From: Chitinophaga pinensis
GTDB lineage: Bacteria; Bacteroidota; Bacteroidia; M30B66
Length of the DNA: 64,000 nt
Direction of reading: 5' to 3'
Assembly (NCBI GenBank): GCA_945883545.1
Contig: CAMCXT010000003.1
Coordinates: 58,956 to 122,955 of the forward strand
Shown: positions 9,653 through 19,686 of the stretch, piece after piece
Position numbering within the stretch: position 1 is the stretch's first letter
How the letters are laid out: each line of letters starts with the position of its first letter
The notes under the pieces: model-generated
Database searches by the model: none
The model's input: only the letters and a program-made list of their open reading frames with translations
What the model was told of the DNA's origin: nothing
Made by a program: the position numbers and the translations under genes

Positions 9653-11836
9653 TTAAAGATTTTCGATGATGAAATTCGTCATCATGTTATACAAATGCAG
9701 CCTTGTATTTCCTCCATAAATGCCGTGGTTCTTGTCGGGGTAAAAGAACAAATCGAATTGCTTGTTGGCTTTCACCAAGGCATTTACCATCTCCACTGAA
9801 TTCTGGAAATGCACATTGTCGTCGGCAGTTCCATGTATAAGCAAATACTTCCCCTTCAAACGAGATACATGATTGATTGGAGAATTATCGTCGTAGCCAG
9901 ATCCATTTTCCTGGGGTGTTTGCATAAATCTTTCAGTGTAAATGGAATCATAATAGCGCCAATTGGTTACTGGGGCTACAGCAATAGCCATTTTGAAGAT
10001 ATCTGCACCTTTGGTGATACACAATGAACTCATGTATCCCCCATAACTCCAACCTTGAATTCCAATCCGCGCAGCATCTACATAAGGTAAAGTTGCCATG
10101 TATTTTGCAGCTGCAATTTGATCCTCGGTTTCTAGTTTTCCAAGTTGCTTGTAAGTTGATTTCTTAAATGCTTCCCCGCGGAATTGTGTACCACGATTAT
10201 CCACAGAAACAACAATATAGCCTTTCTGTGCCAACATTTGATACCACAAATAGTTACTTCCTTCCCACTGGTTCTCCACCGTATTGTGCCCAGGACCTCC
10301 ATAAACAGTCATGAATACCGGGTATTTTTTTGCTGGATCGAAATCGGGCGGACGAATAATCCAAGCTTCCAAGTCGGTACCTTGTCCGTTCGGGATTTTC
10401 AAAAACGTTTTCGAAGTCAAACGATATTCTTTCAGCTTGTCTTTTAAGCCTTGGTTATTTTCAAGCATTCTCAGCTGAATACCTTTGTTGTTGTAAAGTG
10501 CAAATGAAGTTGGCTCATTGGCATTACTCTGTTGAAGAATGAAATAACTGAATGTATTGCTGAATTCTGCATTCTGATGACCACCCATTGGCAAAAGATT
10601 CTTTTGTCCTTTCCCGTTCAACTTCACACTGAAGATGGTTCTGTCGGATGGTGTTGGCGCTGCGGCTTGAAACCAAATGGTTGAATTTTTCTCATCCAAT
10701 CCAAATACTTCAGTAACATCCATTTCACCAGAAGTGATGGCATTCAAGCGTTTCCCATCCATACCATACAAATAAAGATGGTTTCTACCGCCCAATTCAC
10801 TCGACCAAATGAAACGCTTTCCATCCTCCAAGAAAACCAAATTATCATGTATATCGATGTAGGTCGAATTCTTCTCTTCTAGTAACACTTTCACTTCACC
10901 TGAAACAGGATTTGCCAATAAAAGCTCTAAGTGATTCTGTAAACGATTCATTCGGGTGATGCATAATTCCTTCGAATTGGACGTCCATTTAACACGTGGA
11001 ATATATTGCTCCGGACTATCACCACAATTCATTTTTGTGGTTGTTTTGATCGCCAAATCGTACACCATAACAGCCACTGAAGAATTTTTCTCTCCAGCTT
11101 TTGGGTACTTGTATTTGTATTCGCTAGGATAAAGGCTTCCGTACATCGCCATGTTGAATTCCTTCACTTCCGATTCATCGAACCTCAAAAAAGCCACCTT
11201 ATTTCCATCGGGCGACCAGAAAAAGGCCTGTGCCAATGCAAATTCTTCCTCATATACCCAATCTGTAGCACCATTTATAATGCTGTTCTGCTTACCATCG
11301 TTGGTTACAGCCAATTCGCTTCCAGATGCTAAATCCTTAATGAACAAATTGTTGTCGCGTACAAAAGCAACCTTTTTCCCGTCCGGGGAAAACTCTGCAT
11401 ACTGCTGCTTTCCGGCAGTACGACTTAGAAAATCAGCCTTTCCGGTAACGAGATCAACTACAATAAAATCAGATTTAAATGAGTGACGATAAATTGGTTC
11501 AGATTCAGTTGGAACCAAAAGCTTGGTTTCATCTGCACTAAAAACATATTCATCGAAGCTAATTGAAGAACCATCAGGAAGCTCAAACTTAGAGCCATCA
11601 TAAATCACAGCAACCTTTTCTCCTTTGGCATAGCTGAACTTTTCTATAAAGATCACATCTTCTTCAAATCTCAAAGCCGAATAATGCTGACCATCGTTCA
11701 TGCTTTCCATGCCCATCACAAATTGGGGTGCGAATTGGCGAGATGCCCAAATTTCTTGAAGTGTTAGATCTTTTTTAGACTGTCCGAAAGCAATACACGA
11801 CAGAAGCAATAGGGAGATCGTAAGAATCCTTTTCAT
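9653..11836 (-). CDS. S9 family peptidase, dipeptidyl-peptidase IV-like
   Basis: 'GWSYGGYMSSL' Ser nucleophile motif, 'YGGPGHNTVENQW', 'PDKNHGIYGG' His; N-terminal beta-propeller; signal peptide at MKRILTISLLLLSCIAFGQ supports the internal ATG (11834-11836). Confidence 0.93.
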   Translation of the reverse strand: MKRILTISLLLLSCIAFGQSKKDLTLQEIWASRQFAPQFVMGMESMNDGQHYSALRFEEDVIFIEKFSYAKGEKVAVIYDGSKFELPDGSSISFDEYVFSADETKLLVPTESEPIYRHSFKSDFIVVDLVTGKADFLSRTAGKQQYAEFSPDGKKVAFVRDNNLFIKDLASGSELAVTNDGKQNSIINGATDWVYEEEFALAQAFFWSPDGNKVAFLRFDESEVKEFNMAMYGSLYPSEYKYKYPKAGEKNSSVAVMVYDLAIKTTTKMNCGDSPEQYIPRVKWTSNSKELCITRMNRLQNHLELLLANPVSGEVKVLLEEKNSTYIDIHDNLVFLEDGKRFIWSSELGGRNHLYLYGMDGKRLNAITSGEMDVTEVFGLDEKNSTIWFQAAAPTPSDRTIFSVKLNGKGQKNLLPMGGHQNAEFSNTFSYFILQQSNANEPTSFALYNNKGIQLRMLENNQGLKDKLKEYRLTSKTFLKIPNGQGTDLEAWIIRPPDFDPAKKYPVFMTVYGGPGHNTVENQWEGSNYLWYQMLAQKGYIVVSVDNRGTQFRGEAFKKSTYKQLGKLETEDQIAAAKYMATLPYVDAARIGIQGWSYGGYMSSLCITKGADIFKMAIAVAPVTNWRYYDSIYTERFMQTPQENGSGYDDNSPINHVSRLKGKYLLIHGTADDNVHFQNSVEMVNALVKANKQFDLFFYPDKNHGIYGGNTRLHLYNMMTNFIIENL

Positions 11837-12535
11837 AGATGGCTTATTTTGAAGGTCGGTAAAATTAACAATTCGATCGATCAACTAAGCTTATGCCTGT
11901 GCTTTTACAAAGAGGTCTGGTTATTGATTTTCTAAAACACCCTCAATATTCTGTTATATTTATCTGATTTTGTGCCAATTGAAAATTTTTCACACCCTAT
12001 TGAAACGGTTATAAACGTTTATATCCGATTAATTCTTGGCGACAAAGTTCAAGAAGGTTAAATTGCCCCCTTGGGAAGGGGATCATTGGGTTTTCCCAAA
12101 ACAAAAAAACAGAGTCAAACAAATGAAGTTATCAACCATATTTAACTTAATAGAATCCTTTTAAGGCCGCTGTGGTATTGTTGGAATTATTTTCAACTCA
12201 CAAGATTTATTTACTTTAAAAGTGTAACGTTAATTTGTAAATCTTTTCTTATCGTTGATTTAAATTCAATGAATATTTAGATCCTAAAGAATATTGTTAG
12301 TTGAATTTAATTTTTTCTTTATCATATAAATACTGATCTTAATAAATTTATTACCTTATAAATATTTCAATTTTAAATAAATTTAACTCGAAAAAAGATT
12401 ACAATTTAACATGAATTAAGACCTATTTCAAAGAGAATAAAACTAACTTTTCCCTTTTAAATTGTCACTTAATTTTGTTCAATAAAGAATTTTCAACCAG
12501 CATTATTTTAAGAATAATTCTCCCAACTTGCATCT

Positions 12536-13573
12536 ATGGCAATAAAAATTGATTATGCAGTTTCTACACTTGCATTTGAGTATCCATTTACCATTTCTGG
12601 AGGCCGCACAAAAACTGTTCAACAGGCCTTGATTATCAAAATCATCATAGGGGAATTTATTGGGTATGGAGAAGCTCCTGCAATTTCCTACTACAACATC
12701 CCAATAGAAAAGATGATTGATGATCTCTCAATGAAACTTCATCTCATTGAGAATTCAGAAGCAGGAAACCCAGAAGAATTCTATCAATTGATCAATCATC
12801 TGTTTCCTAATAACTCGTTTCTAAGATGTGCACTCGACATGGCGTATTGGGATGTATATGGCAAAATGAAAAATCTTCCGATTTACGCCATTTGGGGATG
12901 CGCTTGGAATGAGCGCTTGCCCATAACCGACTACACATTAGGCATCGACTCGATTGAGAAATTAATTCAAAAAATCGAGGATCATCCTTGGCCCGTGTAC
13001 AAAATTAAAGTGGGAAATGAGAATGATCTAGATAACCTAAGCACTTTAAGAAACTATTGTCATAAACCATTCCGCATTGATGCGAATGCTGGTTGGAGCT
13101 TGGAGGAATCTATCGAGAAATTTGATCTCTGTGAAAAATTAAAAATCGAGCTGATTGAACAACCTTTATCTGTGGATGAAATCCATAAAATGTCTCAATT
13201 AAAAAAACTGAGCAAAATCCCATTATTCGCTGATGAAAGCTGCGTTCATGAAAAGGATGTTGAATTGTGCGCAAATGGATTTCATGGGATAAATATCAAA
13301 TTAACCAAATGTGGAGGAATTACGCCTGCACTTCGAATGATCGAAAATGCAAGAAAATTGAATCTGCAGGTAATGATGGGCAGCATGAATGAAAGCACGA
13401 TCGGTTCAGCCGCCATTGCTCAATTTTTACCTTTAATCGATTATGTAGACATGGACGGACCTCTTCTTTTAAAGCAGGATTTGGCCACTGGGCTAACTAT
13501 AGATTACGGCAAAATAAGCCTTTCAGGAAAAGCGGGACTTGGAATTGAATTAATTCGTGATATGTTCAATTAA
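12536..13573 (+). CDS. Enolase-superfamily dipeptide epimerase (L-Ala-D/L-Glu epimerase-like)
   Basis: 'VYKIKVGNENDLDNL', 'FRIDANAGWS', 'LIEQPL', 'LFADESC', 'INIKLTKCGGI' barrel motifs. Confidence 0.88.
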   Translation: MAIKIDYAVSTLAFEYPFTISGGRTKTVQQALIIKIIIGEFIGYGEAPAISYYNIPIEKMIDDLSMKLHLIENSEAGNPEEFYQLINHLFPNNSFLRCALDMAYWDVYGKMKNLPIYAIWGCAWNERLPITDYTLGIDSIEKLIQKIEDHPWPVYKIKVGNENDLDNLSTLRNYCHKPFRIDANAGWSLEESIEKFDLCEKLKIELIEQPLSVDEIHKMSQLKKLSKIPLFADESCVHEKDVELCANGFHGINIKLTKCGGITPALRMIENARKLNLQVMMGSMNESTIGSAAIAQFLPLIDYVDMDGPLLLKQDLATGLTIDYGKISLSGKAGLGIELIRDMFN

Positions 13574-13807
13574 CTTTTATGGATCAATGTCATTTTCAAA
13601 ACAACAATACTAATTCATAACAAAATCAGTCAGATGCATTCATAATTCAGTTGATTCGGTCAATAAACAATTGAGAAGTAAATCAAATTCTATTGTTATC
13701 TTTCTTTAATCCAATCTGCACATAAAATCTATTTTCCATGATTAAATAATTTATCGATTTGTTATTCAATCCAACCAATTGTGATTTACATTTGAATAAG
13801 ATTTAAG

Positions 13808-15220
13808 TTGCTCATGTTTTCTAAAAATAACCCAAATTCACATCTGCATTTTTTCTCAAATATTCTTGGTGAGGAGTATGTATTCGTTGATCAAGAAACT
13901 TTGCAGACGCACGCATCAGATGAAACTGAAGATCTCAAGTTTTTCCCCGACTGTGTCCTCAAACCTGTATCTACTGAGGAAATTAGCAAAATCCTTCATT
14001 ACTGTAATACACATAAAATCCCAGTAACAACCCGAGGTGGAGGAACTGGACTTAGTGGAGCAGCCCTTCCTATTCACGGTGGTGTGGTGATAGCAATGAG
14101 TCGATTCGACAAAATCATTGAAATCGACGAACGCAATTTGCAGGCTACGGTTGAGCCAGGAGTAATTACGCAAGTATTTCAAGAGGCAGTTATTGAAAAA
14201 GGATTGTTTTATCCACCAGATCCTTCGAGCAGAGGAACCTGTTTTATAGGAGGAAATTTAGCCCATTGTTCAGGTGGTCCGCGCGCAGTAAAATATGGTG
14301 TTACGAGAGATTATGTGCTCGATCTAGAAGTTGTACTTGCCAACGGAGATATCATTCATACAGGAGCCAAAGTGCTGAAGAATTCAACAGGCTATAACCT
14401 CACACAATTGTTTGTTGGAAGCGAGGGCACGTTGGGCATCATTACAAAAGTTGTTTTCAAATTGCTCCCCTACCCTTCGATGAATAAGGTTTTATTGGCT
14501 CCTTTCAGAAGTCCAGATAAAGCTTGTGCAGCCGTTTCAGCCATTTTCAGAGCTGGAATAATTCCTTCCGCATTGGAATTTATGGAGCGGGATGCCATCG
14601 ATTGGACATTGAAATTCAGGTCAGATATAAATCTGCAAATTGGTCCTGATGAACAAGCCCACTTATTGATAGAAGTGGATGGAAACGACGAAGAAACAAT
14701 CCTCAAGGATATAGACAAAATCGTACTGGTTCTAGAGCAATTTGATTGTATGGATATTCATTTTGCCGAATCGGAAGCGCAGAAAACTGACCTCTGGAAA
14801 CTACGAAGAAGTGTTGCAGAAGCAGTAAAGTCGAATTCTACTTACAAAGAAGAAGACACAGTAGTGCCACGCGCTGAATTACCCGTTTTATTGAGCGGAG
14901 TAAAAGCGATTGGGAAGAAATATGGATTTAATACTGTTTGTTACGGTCATGCCGGCGATGGAAATCTTCATGTAAACATCATCAAAGGAAATCTAACAGA
15001 AGAACAGTGGAAAAATGATGTTACCCTCGGAATCAGAGAGATTTTCAAACTCGTTGTTGATCTTGGTGGAACACTTAGTGGAGAGCATGGCATCGGGCTT
15101 GTGCAACAACCTTACATGAACATTAAGTTTCCAGAGATCCAACTTGAACTCATGCGTAAAATTAAATTCGCGTTTGATCCAGTAGGCATTTTAAATCCTG
15201 GAAAAATATTCTGTGTTTAA
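13808..15220 (+). CDS. FAD-linked oxidase (glycolate oxidase GlcD / D-lactate dehydrogenase-like)
   Basis: 'PVTTRGGGTGLSGAALPIHGGVVIAMSRFDKI', 'YPPDPSS', 'CYGHAGDGNLHVNI', 'GGTLSGEHGIG'; ATG at 13814 also possible. Confidence 0.92.
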   Translation: MLMFSKNNPNSHLHFFSNILGEEYVFVDQETLQTHASDETEDLKFFPDCVLKPVSTEEISKILHYCNTHKIPVTTRGGGTGLSGAALPIHGGVVIAMSRFDKIIEIDERNLQATVEPGVITQVFQEAVIEKGLFYPPDPSSRGTCFIGGNLAHCSGGPRAVKYGVTRDYVLDLEVVLANGDIIHTGAKVLKNSTGYNLTQLFVGSEGTLGIITKVVFKLLPYPSMNKVLLAPFRSPDKACAAVSAIFRAGIIPSALEFMERDAIDWTLKFRSDINLQIGPDEQAHLLIEVDGNDEETILKDIDKIVLVLEQFDCMDIHFAESEAQKTDLWKLRRSVAEAVKSNSTYKEEDTVVPRAELPVLLSGVKAIGKKYGFNTVCYGHAGDGNLHVNIIKGNLTEEQWKNDVTLGIREIFKLVVDLGGTLSGEHGIGLVQQPYMNIKFPEIQLELMRKIKFAFDPVGILNPGKIFCV

Positions 15221-15393
15221 CGCACATAATTTCAATTCTAATTTGGAGAAAATTCCTAATTAGGCTATCATTTCGAACTTTTCGGCAATTAAAAACTGAG
15301 ATTACATCAACTGCTTTTTGGGATAAATTGGATTTTTAATTTACCAGCATTCATTTTGAATTTCAATCACTGTTCCATTTTTTCTCACAAAAA

Positions 15394-15417
15394 AAGGGCT
15401 CTCAATTGAAAGCCCTT
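15394..15417 (-). terminator. Intrinsic terminator of the downstream minus-strand repeat protein
   Basis: aagggct...agccctt hairpin followed on the minus strand by a T-run. Confidence 0.7.
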
Positions 15418-15442
15418 ATAAAATATTGCCGAATTAATTACT

Positions 15443-18400
15443 TTATTTCTTTACAATTCTCCGGATCGCTGTTTTGCCATTTTCAATTGCTTGCACGAAA
15501 TACAAGCCTGAAGGAATGTCTTTTAAATCCACTTCCATTGGTATTGCAGGATTTACTTCAATCTTACCAATAGATCTAATCAATCGACCTTGCAAATCTC
15601 TGATTTCAATGATCGGATTAGAAAACTGATCTGGATCAAGTCGTAAAGTTGCAGTGCTTGCCACTGGATTCGGCGAAACAATAATCTCGTTTTGCCATAA
15701 GTTCATCATTTCAACTACTCGAATTCCAGAATACATCACCTTTCCGTCGAAGTCAACTTGCTTCAATCTGTAATAGGATACGCCCGCATGTGGTGCATTG
15801 TCGTAACTCACATAATTGAGGATTGAATTGCTATTTCCTGCACCTGAAACCTTGTTCACTTCCTTAAATTCAATAGCATCTTGACTAACCTCAACAGTAA
15901 AGTAATCGTTATTGGTTTCTGAAACGGTAGTCCACTCAATTTGCACCTGATCATCCTTTGGAGTTGCTGCAAAATGAACCAAGTTTACAGGAAGTGGATT
16001 TTCAGAGCTGCTTGATGACAACGTGAATGGGCTGAAGCTTGAAATAGCTCCTGATGACACCAACGAACCGGCTACGGTGTTGCCTGATGTTCCTCCGTTT
16101 CCATGGTCTTTCCACATAGATCCATTCCAGCGGGCCACACGCAAATCAGAGAGATTCGTTACTCCACAGCTGGTTGTATTCCACGAAAGTGTTACAGATA
16201 CTGATGAAGAGCCTGCATCACGGTCCAAAATCCAGTATTCACAGTGACTTAAATGGTCTAATGAGCCATCCTTGCTAGAATGTGCATAGGTTGCGTCAGA
16301 ATCATCAAACAAAAATCTCGCGGTGAACTGACTTCCTGTAGTTGCAGGTGCCGAAATACCGATAGAACGGAAATATCCGCCAGCACCAATTGGGAAAGTG
16401 AAAGCATCATTGCCTTCCTTGCGGCATGGACCTGAAACATAGCTACTGTTCGAAACGCCACTCACGGTTGCATTGTCGAGAATCGTTAGCAAATTTGTAC
16501 TTGTCGTGTTAATTCTACCAGAGGTAAGCGTAAGGAGATTACTTACAGTGACAGGGCATTGCAAGGTTACACGGTTCGCCGGTTTATTTACTGTTAAATT
16601 GAAAAAATCTGGAGGAGTCGAAACATCTCCTGTAATATTTTGATTCACTGATCCATCTAATACAACACTTCCGCCACCTGCAGATAAATTAACTGTGGTA
16701 GATGAACCTGATGTAGAAATAGATTTTGCGAATGTCGAACTTGAATTGTACGCTGGGTAAAGTGTAAATGCAGTGGTTTGACGGAAACTAACATCCTCAT
16801 TAAAATCGTCTGCACTTGAACTGCCCAAATACAAGGCTCCAGTTCCAGTAACTGCAATAGTCGTTACGCCATTAAATACATTTCCACCGATCGACAAATT
16901 GGGTCCAGATCCATTTTTGGTAATTGTTGTAGTGTTATTGAAAGTTGAACCATTGAGGTAAATGTTCGGACAAATAAATGTTGATGAAGCATTGAATGTA
17001 GTACCTAGCTCAAGATAAAGCTCTGTTCCGGATCCAAAGGAGGTTAATGATTGTGCTGTAGATCCTGCCTGTGTAAATCCTGCCAGCCTTAAATCTCCAG
17101 AAGTAAAACCACTACTCCCTATACTAATTGTTCTGCCTGAAGCCAGTGTAGATGTGCCTCCATTTTGGCCCATTCTAATTCCTGCAGATGAACCTGTAGA
17201 GTTAAGCTCAATGTTTCCATTAAACTCATTGTCTGCAGATCCTTCAGCCAAATAAATTAACTCTGATCCTGCATTTTCAATGGTTAAATTGCCTTCAAAT
17301 ATATCTGGATCGGAAGCGCCGAGAATCCACTCGCCAGAGCCTGAACTGCTTAATGTTACAGTAGAATTAAAGGTATTTCCACCTGTAGAATTCGAAGTAA
17401 TAGATCCGTTTTTTGTTAAAACAGCTGTTGAATTAAATGTGGCACCATTCAAGTTAATACCTGGTGCAGAAAACGTTGCAGCACCATTGAATACAGTTCC
17501 ACCTTCCAGTTGAATGAATGCTGAACCACTAAAGCTAGTAAGTGTTTGTGCTGTTGAGCCTGTTTGACTAAAGGCGCGCAAGGTTAGATCGCCTGAAGAA
17601 AATCCTCCTAAGCCAATCGTTAATGTCTTGGTGGCAGCAAGTACAGATGTTCCATCAGCTTGACCAAATCTAACACCTAGAGAAGAACCAGTAGAATTTA
17701 CAACAATGTTTTGATTGAATTGGTGACCACTGCCACCTTGAGCTACTTGTATGGCCGAAGATCCCGACGATAAAAGCGTAAGCGTTCCGTCAAATACATC
17801 GGCGTTGGTTGATCCCAAAATGAGCAATCCTGAACCACTATTAGTGATTGAAGCCGTAGATGCAAAAGTATTTCCGCCTGTTCCTGTGTTTGAAGTCGCT
17901 CCGTTTTTCTCTAAAACTGCCGCAGCATTAAAGGTTGTTCCACTTAAAAACAATTGAGGAACATTAAAATTTACAGCTCCATTAAACGTAGTTCCGCTTT
18001 CCAAGTACAAAGCGCCAGTGCCTGTTGGCAATGAAATATTCTGAGCTGTTGAACCCGTTTGTGTGAAATTTCTAAATCTTAAGCTTCCTATTTCAAATCC
18101 TGAAGCACCAATTTCAATTGTTTTTCCAGAAGCCAAAGTTGAAGTTCCACCAGCCTGTCCAAAACGAACACCTCGCGCAGAACCTGTCGAATTTACCACA
18201 ATGTTTTCTGCAAACGTATTTCCTGATGCACCATGCGCAACAAAAATCGTTTGCGATCCTGTTTGATTAAAGGTAACAACATCATTAAAATTATCTGGAT
18301 TACTCACGCCGAGAATAAGTTCTCCTGAGCCTGAATTTGTAAACGTTGCAGTTCCATTAAATGTATTACCACCAATGCTTTGATTGTTTCCAGAACTGTT

Positions 18401-19357
18401 TTTAACAAATTCTGCATCGCCTTCGTAGGTAGCTCCATCCAAAAACAGATGAGGTGAAGTAAAACTCACATTTGCATTAAAAACACAACCTGATTCGATC
18501 GAAAGGGAAGCTGTTCCTGTTAATGTTAAAGATTGCGCTGTAGTGCCGTTTTGAGTTAAGTTTTTAATAAAAAGGTCGCCCGCAGAAAATCCTGTACCTC
18601 CAACTTGCAATGTCTTGGTAGTTGCCAAGGAAGATGTTCCGCCACCTTGACCAATCCTAACACCTGGACTGCTTCCCGTTGAATTGAAAATAACATCGCC
18701 CAAATAACTTGTTCCTGCAGCTGCATGTGAAGCAGAAATCCATCCCGAGCCAGAGTTGGTAAAAGTTACGTTCGCTTTATATGTATCTGGATTGAGGTTA
18801 CAAAGAATCACTTCTCCTGAACCTGAATTGTTGAGTGTAAATGTACCATCGAAGGTGTTACCTCCTGTTGATGTAACACTTCCAGCGCCTGTTTTAGTTA
18901 CAGAAACCGGCTGACTGAAATTAGAACCATTGAAAGAAATAGATGTACTACTAACTGAAACGGTAGCACTTATGGATGAACCAGAAAAAATAGTTGTTCC
19001 AGAACAATTCAAAGCTCCATTGGAAATACTACCTCCATTAAAGTTTGAGGATCCTGAAATAGACAAGGTGAACCCTGCTAAATTCAACGAACCTGAGTTG
19101 ATTGTGAAATTATTCAAACCGGCTATTTCTTCATACAGCGGACTAAATGTTCCCGACTGAATGGTTACATCATCTCCGAAATCAGGTGTGCCTGTGGAAG
19201 GGGACCAATTTGAAGCATTCCCCCATTCAGTTGAGATACTTCCGATCCAAGTGTAACTTACCGCTTTCGTAGCCAACGGAAGTAATAACATCAACATAAA
19301 TAAAAAACGGATGTACGTTTTTTTTGACGTTGAACTTGATGTGTATTGATTTTTCAT
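15443..19357 (-). CDS. Large secreted repeat protein with T9SS type A C-terminal sorting domain
   Basis: Signal peptide; ~165-aa tandem repeats; C-term 'IIVSPNPVASTATLRLDPDQFSNPIIEIRDLQGRLI...GLYFVQAIENGKTAIRRIVKK'. Confidence 0.9.
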   Translation of the reverse strand: MKNQYTSSSTSKKTYIRFLFMLMLLLPLATKAVSYTWIGSISTEWGNASNWSPSTGTPDFGDDVTIQSGTFSPLYEEIAGLNNFTINSGSLNLAGFTLSISGSSNFNGGSISNGALNCSGTTIFSGSSISATVSVSSTSISFNGSNFSQPVSVTKTGAGSVTSTGGNTFDGTFTLNNSGSGEVILCNLNPDTYKANVTFTNSGSGWISASHAAAGTSYLGDVIFNSTGSSPGVRIGQGGGTSSLATTKTLQVGGTGFSAGDLFIKNLTQNGTTAQSLTLTGTASLSIESGCVFNANVSFTSPHLFLDGATYEGDAEFVKNSSGNNQSIGGNTFNGTATFTNSGSGELILGVSNPDNFNDVVTFNQTGSQTIFVAHGASGNTFAENIVVNSTGSARGVRFGQAGGTSTLASGKTIEIGASGFEIGSLRFRNFTQTGSTAQNISLPTGTGALYLESGTTFNGAVNFNVPQLFLSGTTFNAAAVLEKNGATSNTGTGGNTFASTASITNSGSGLLILGSTNADVFDGTLTLLSSGSSAIQVAQGGSGHQFNQNIVVNSTGSSLGVRFGQADGTSVLAATKTLTIGLGGFSSGDLTLRAFSQTGSTAQTLTSFSGSAFIQLEGGTVFNGAATFSAPGINLNGATFNSTAVLTKNGSITSNSTGGNTFNSTVTLSSSGSGEWILGASDPDIFEGNLTIENAGSELIYLAEGSADNEFNGNIELNSTGSSAGIRMGQNGGTSTLASGRTISIGSSGFTSGDLRLAGFTQAGSTAQSLTSFGSGTELYLELGTTFNASSTFICPNIYLNGSTFNNTTTITKNGSGPNLSIGGNVFNGVTTIAVTGTGALYLGSSSADDFNEDVSFRQTTAFTLYPAYNSSSTFAKSISTSGSSTTVNLSAGGGSVVLDGSVNQNITGDVSTPPDFFNLTVNKPANRVTLQCPVTVSNLLTLTSGRINTTSTNLLTILDNATVSGVSNSSYVSGPCRKEGNDAFTFPIGAGGYFRSIGISAPATTGSQFTARFLFDDSDATYAHSSKDGSLDHLSHCEYWILDRDAGSSSVSVTLSWNTTSCGVTNLSDLRVARWNGSMWKDHGNGGTSGNTVAGSLVSSGAISSFSPFTLSSSSSENPLPVNLVHFAATPKDDQVQIEWTTVSETNNDYFTVEVSQDAIEFKEVNKVSGAGNSNSILNYVSYDNAPHAGVSYYRLKQVDFDGKVMYSGIRVVEMMNLWQNEIIVSPNPVASTATLRLDPDQFSNPIIEIRDLQGRLIRSIGKIEVNPAIPMEVDLKDIPSGLYFVQAIENGKTAIRRIVKK
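16889..18865 (-). repeat. Four in-register tandem repeats of ~164-165 codons (~495 bp each), followed by a degenerate fifth
   Basis: Repeats start at 'GGNTFDGTFT', 'GGNTFNGTAT', 'GGNTFASTAS', 'GGNTFNSTVT'; degenerate fifth at 'GGNVFNGVTT' (aa 165, 329, 494, 659, 824). Confidence 0.88.
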
Positions 19358-19686
19358 GATCGAATCTCTTTTAAGCTTTGTCCACTGTAATACTTATATA
19401 AGCATCGATCAGTTGCGAAAAAGAGCGGGCGAAAAGACAATCACCTTACAGATGTAAGAAAAAAGATCGTTTACGTTCGAAGATCACTATAACCCCTTGA
19501 AAACATTGACATTATCCCAGAAAACAAACTCGTATAGGTGGTAACATTTTCTCGATGTGCCTCACAAAGTTAAATTTTCGGTTTGGTGGTAATGATTGTA
19601 ACACCTAGGTCATTAAATCGCCCTAAAAAAGCAAGCTCTTAAATACCTTTTATGAGAGAAAGGGAAATCAAATGGACTAAAAATCT

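Noticed and set aside
16889-18865. CRISPR-like array or mobile-element repeat
   Set aside because: Repeats are ~495 bp, in frame and diverged at DNA level; they are protein domain repeats, not a spacer array. No short direct-repeat array was seen anywhere in the window.
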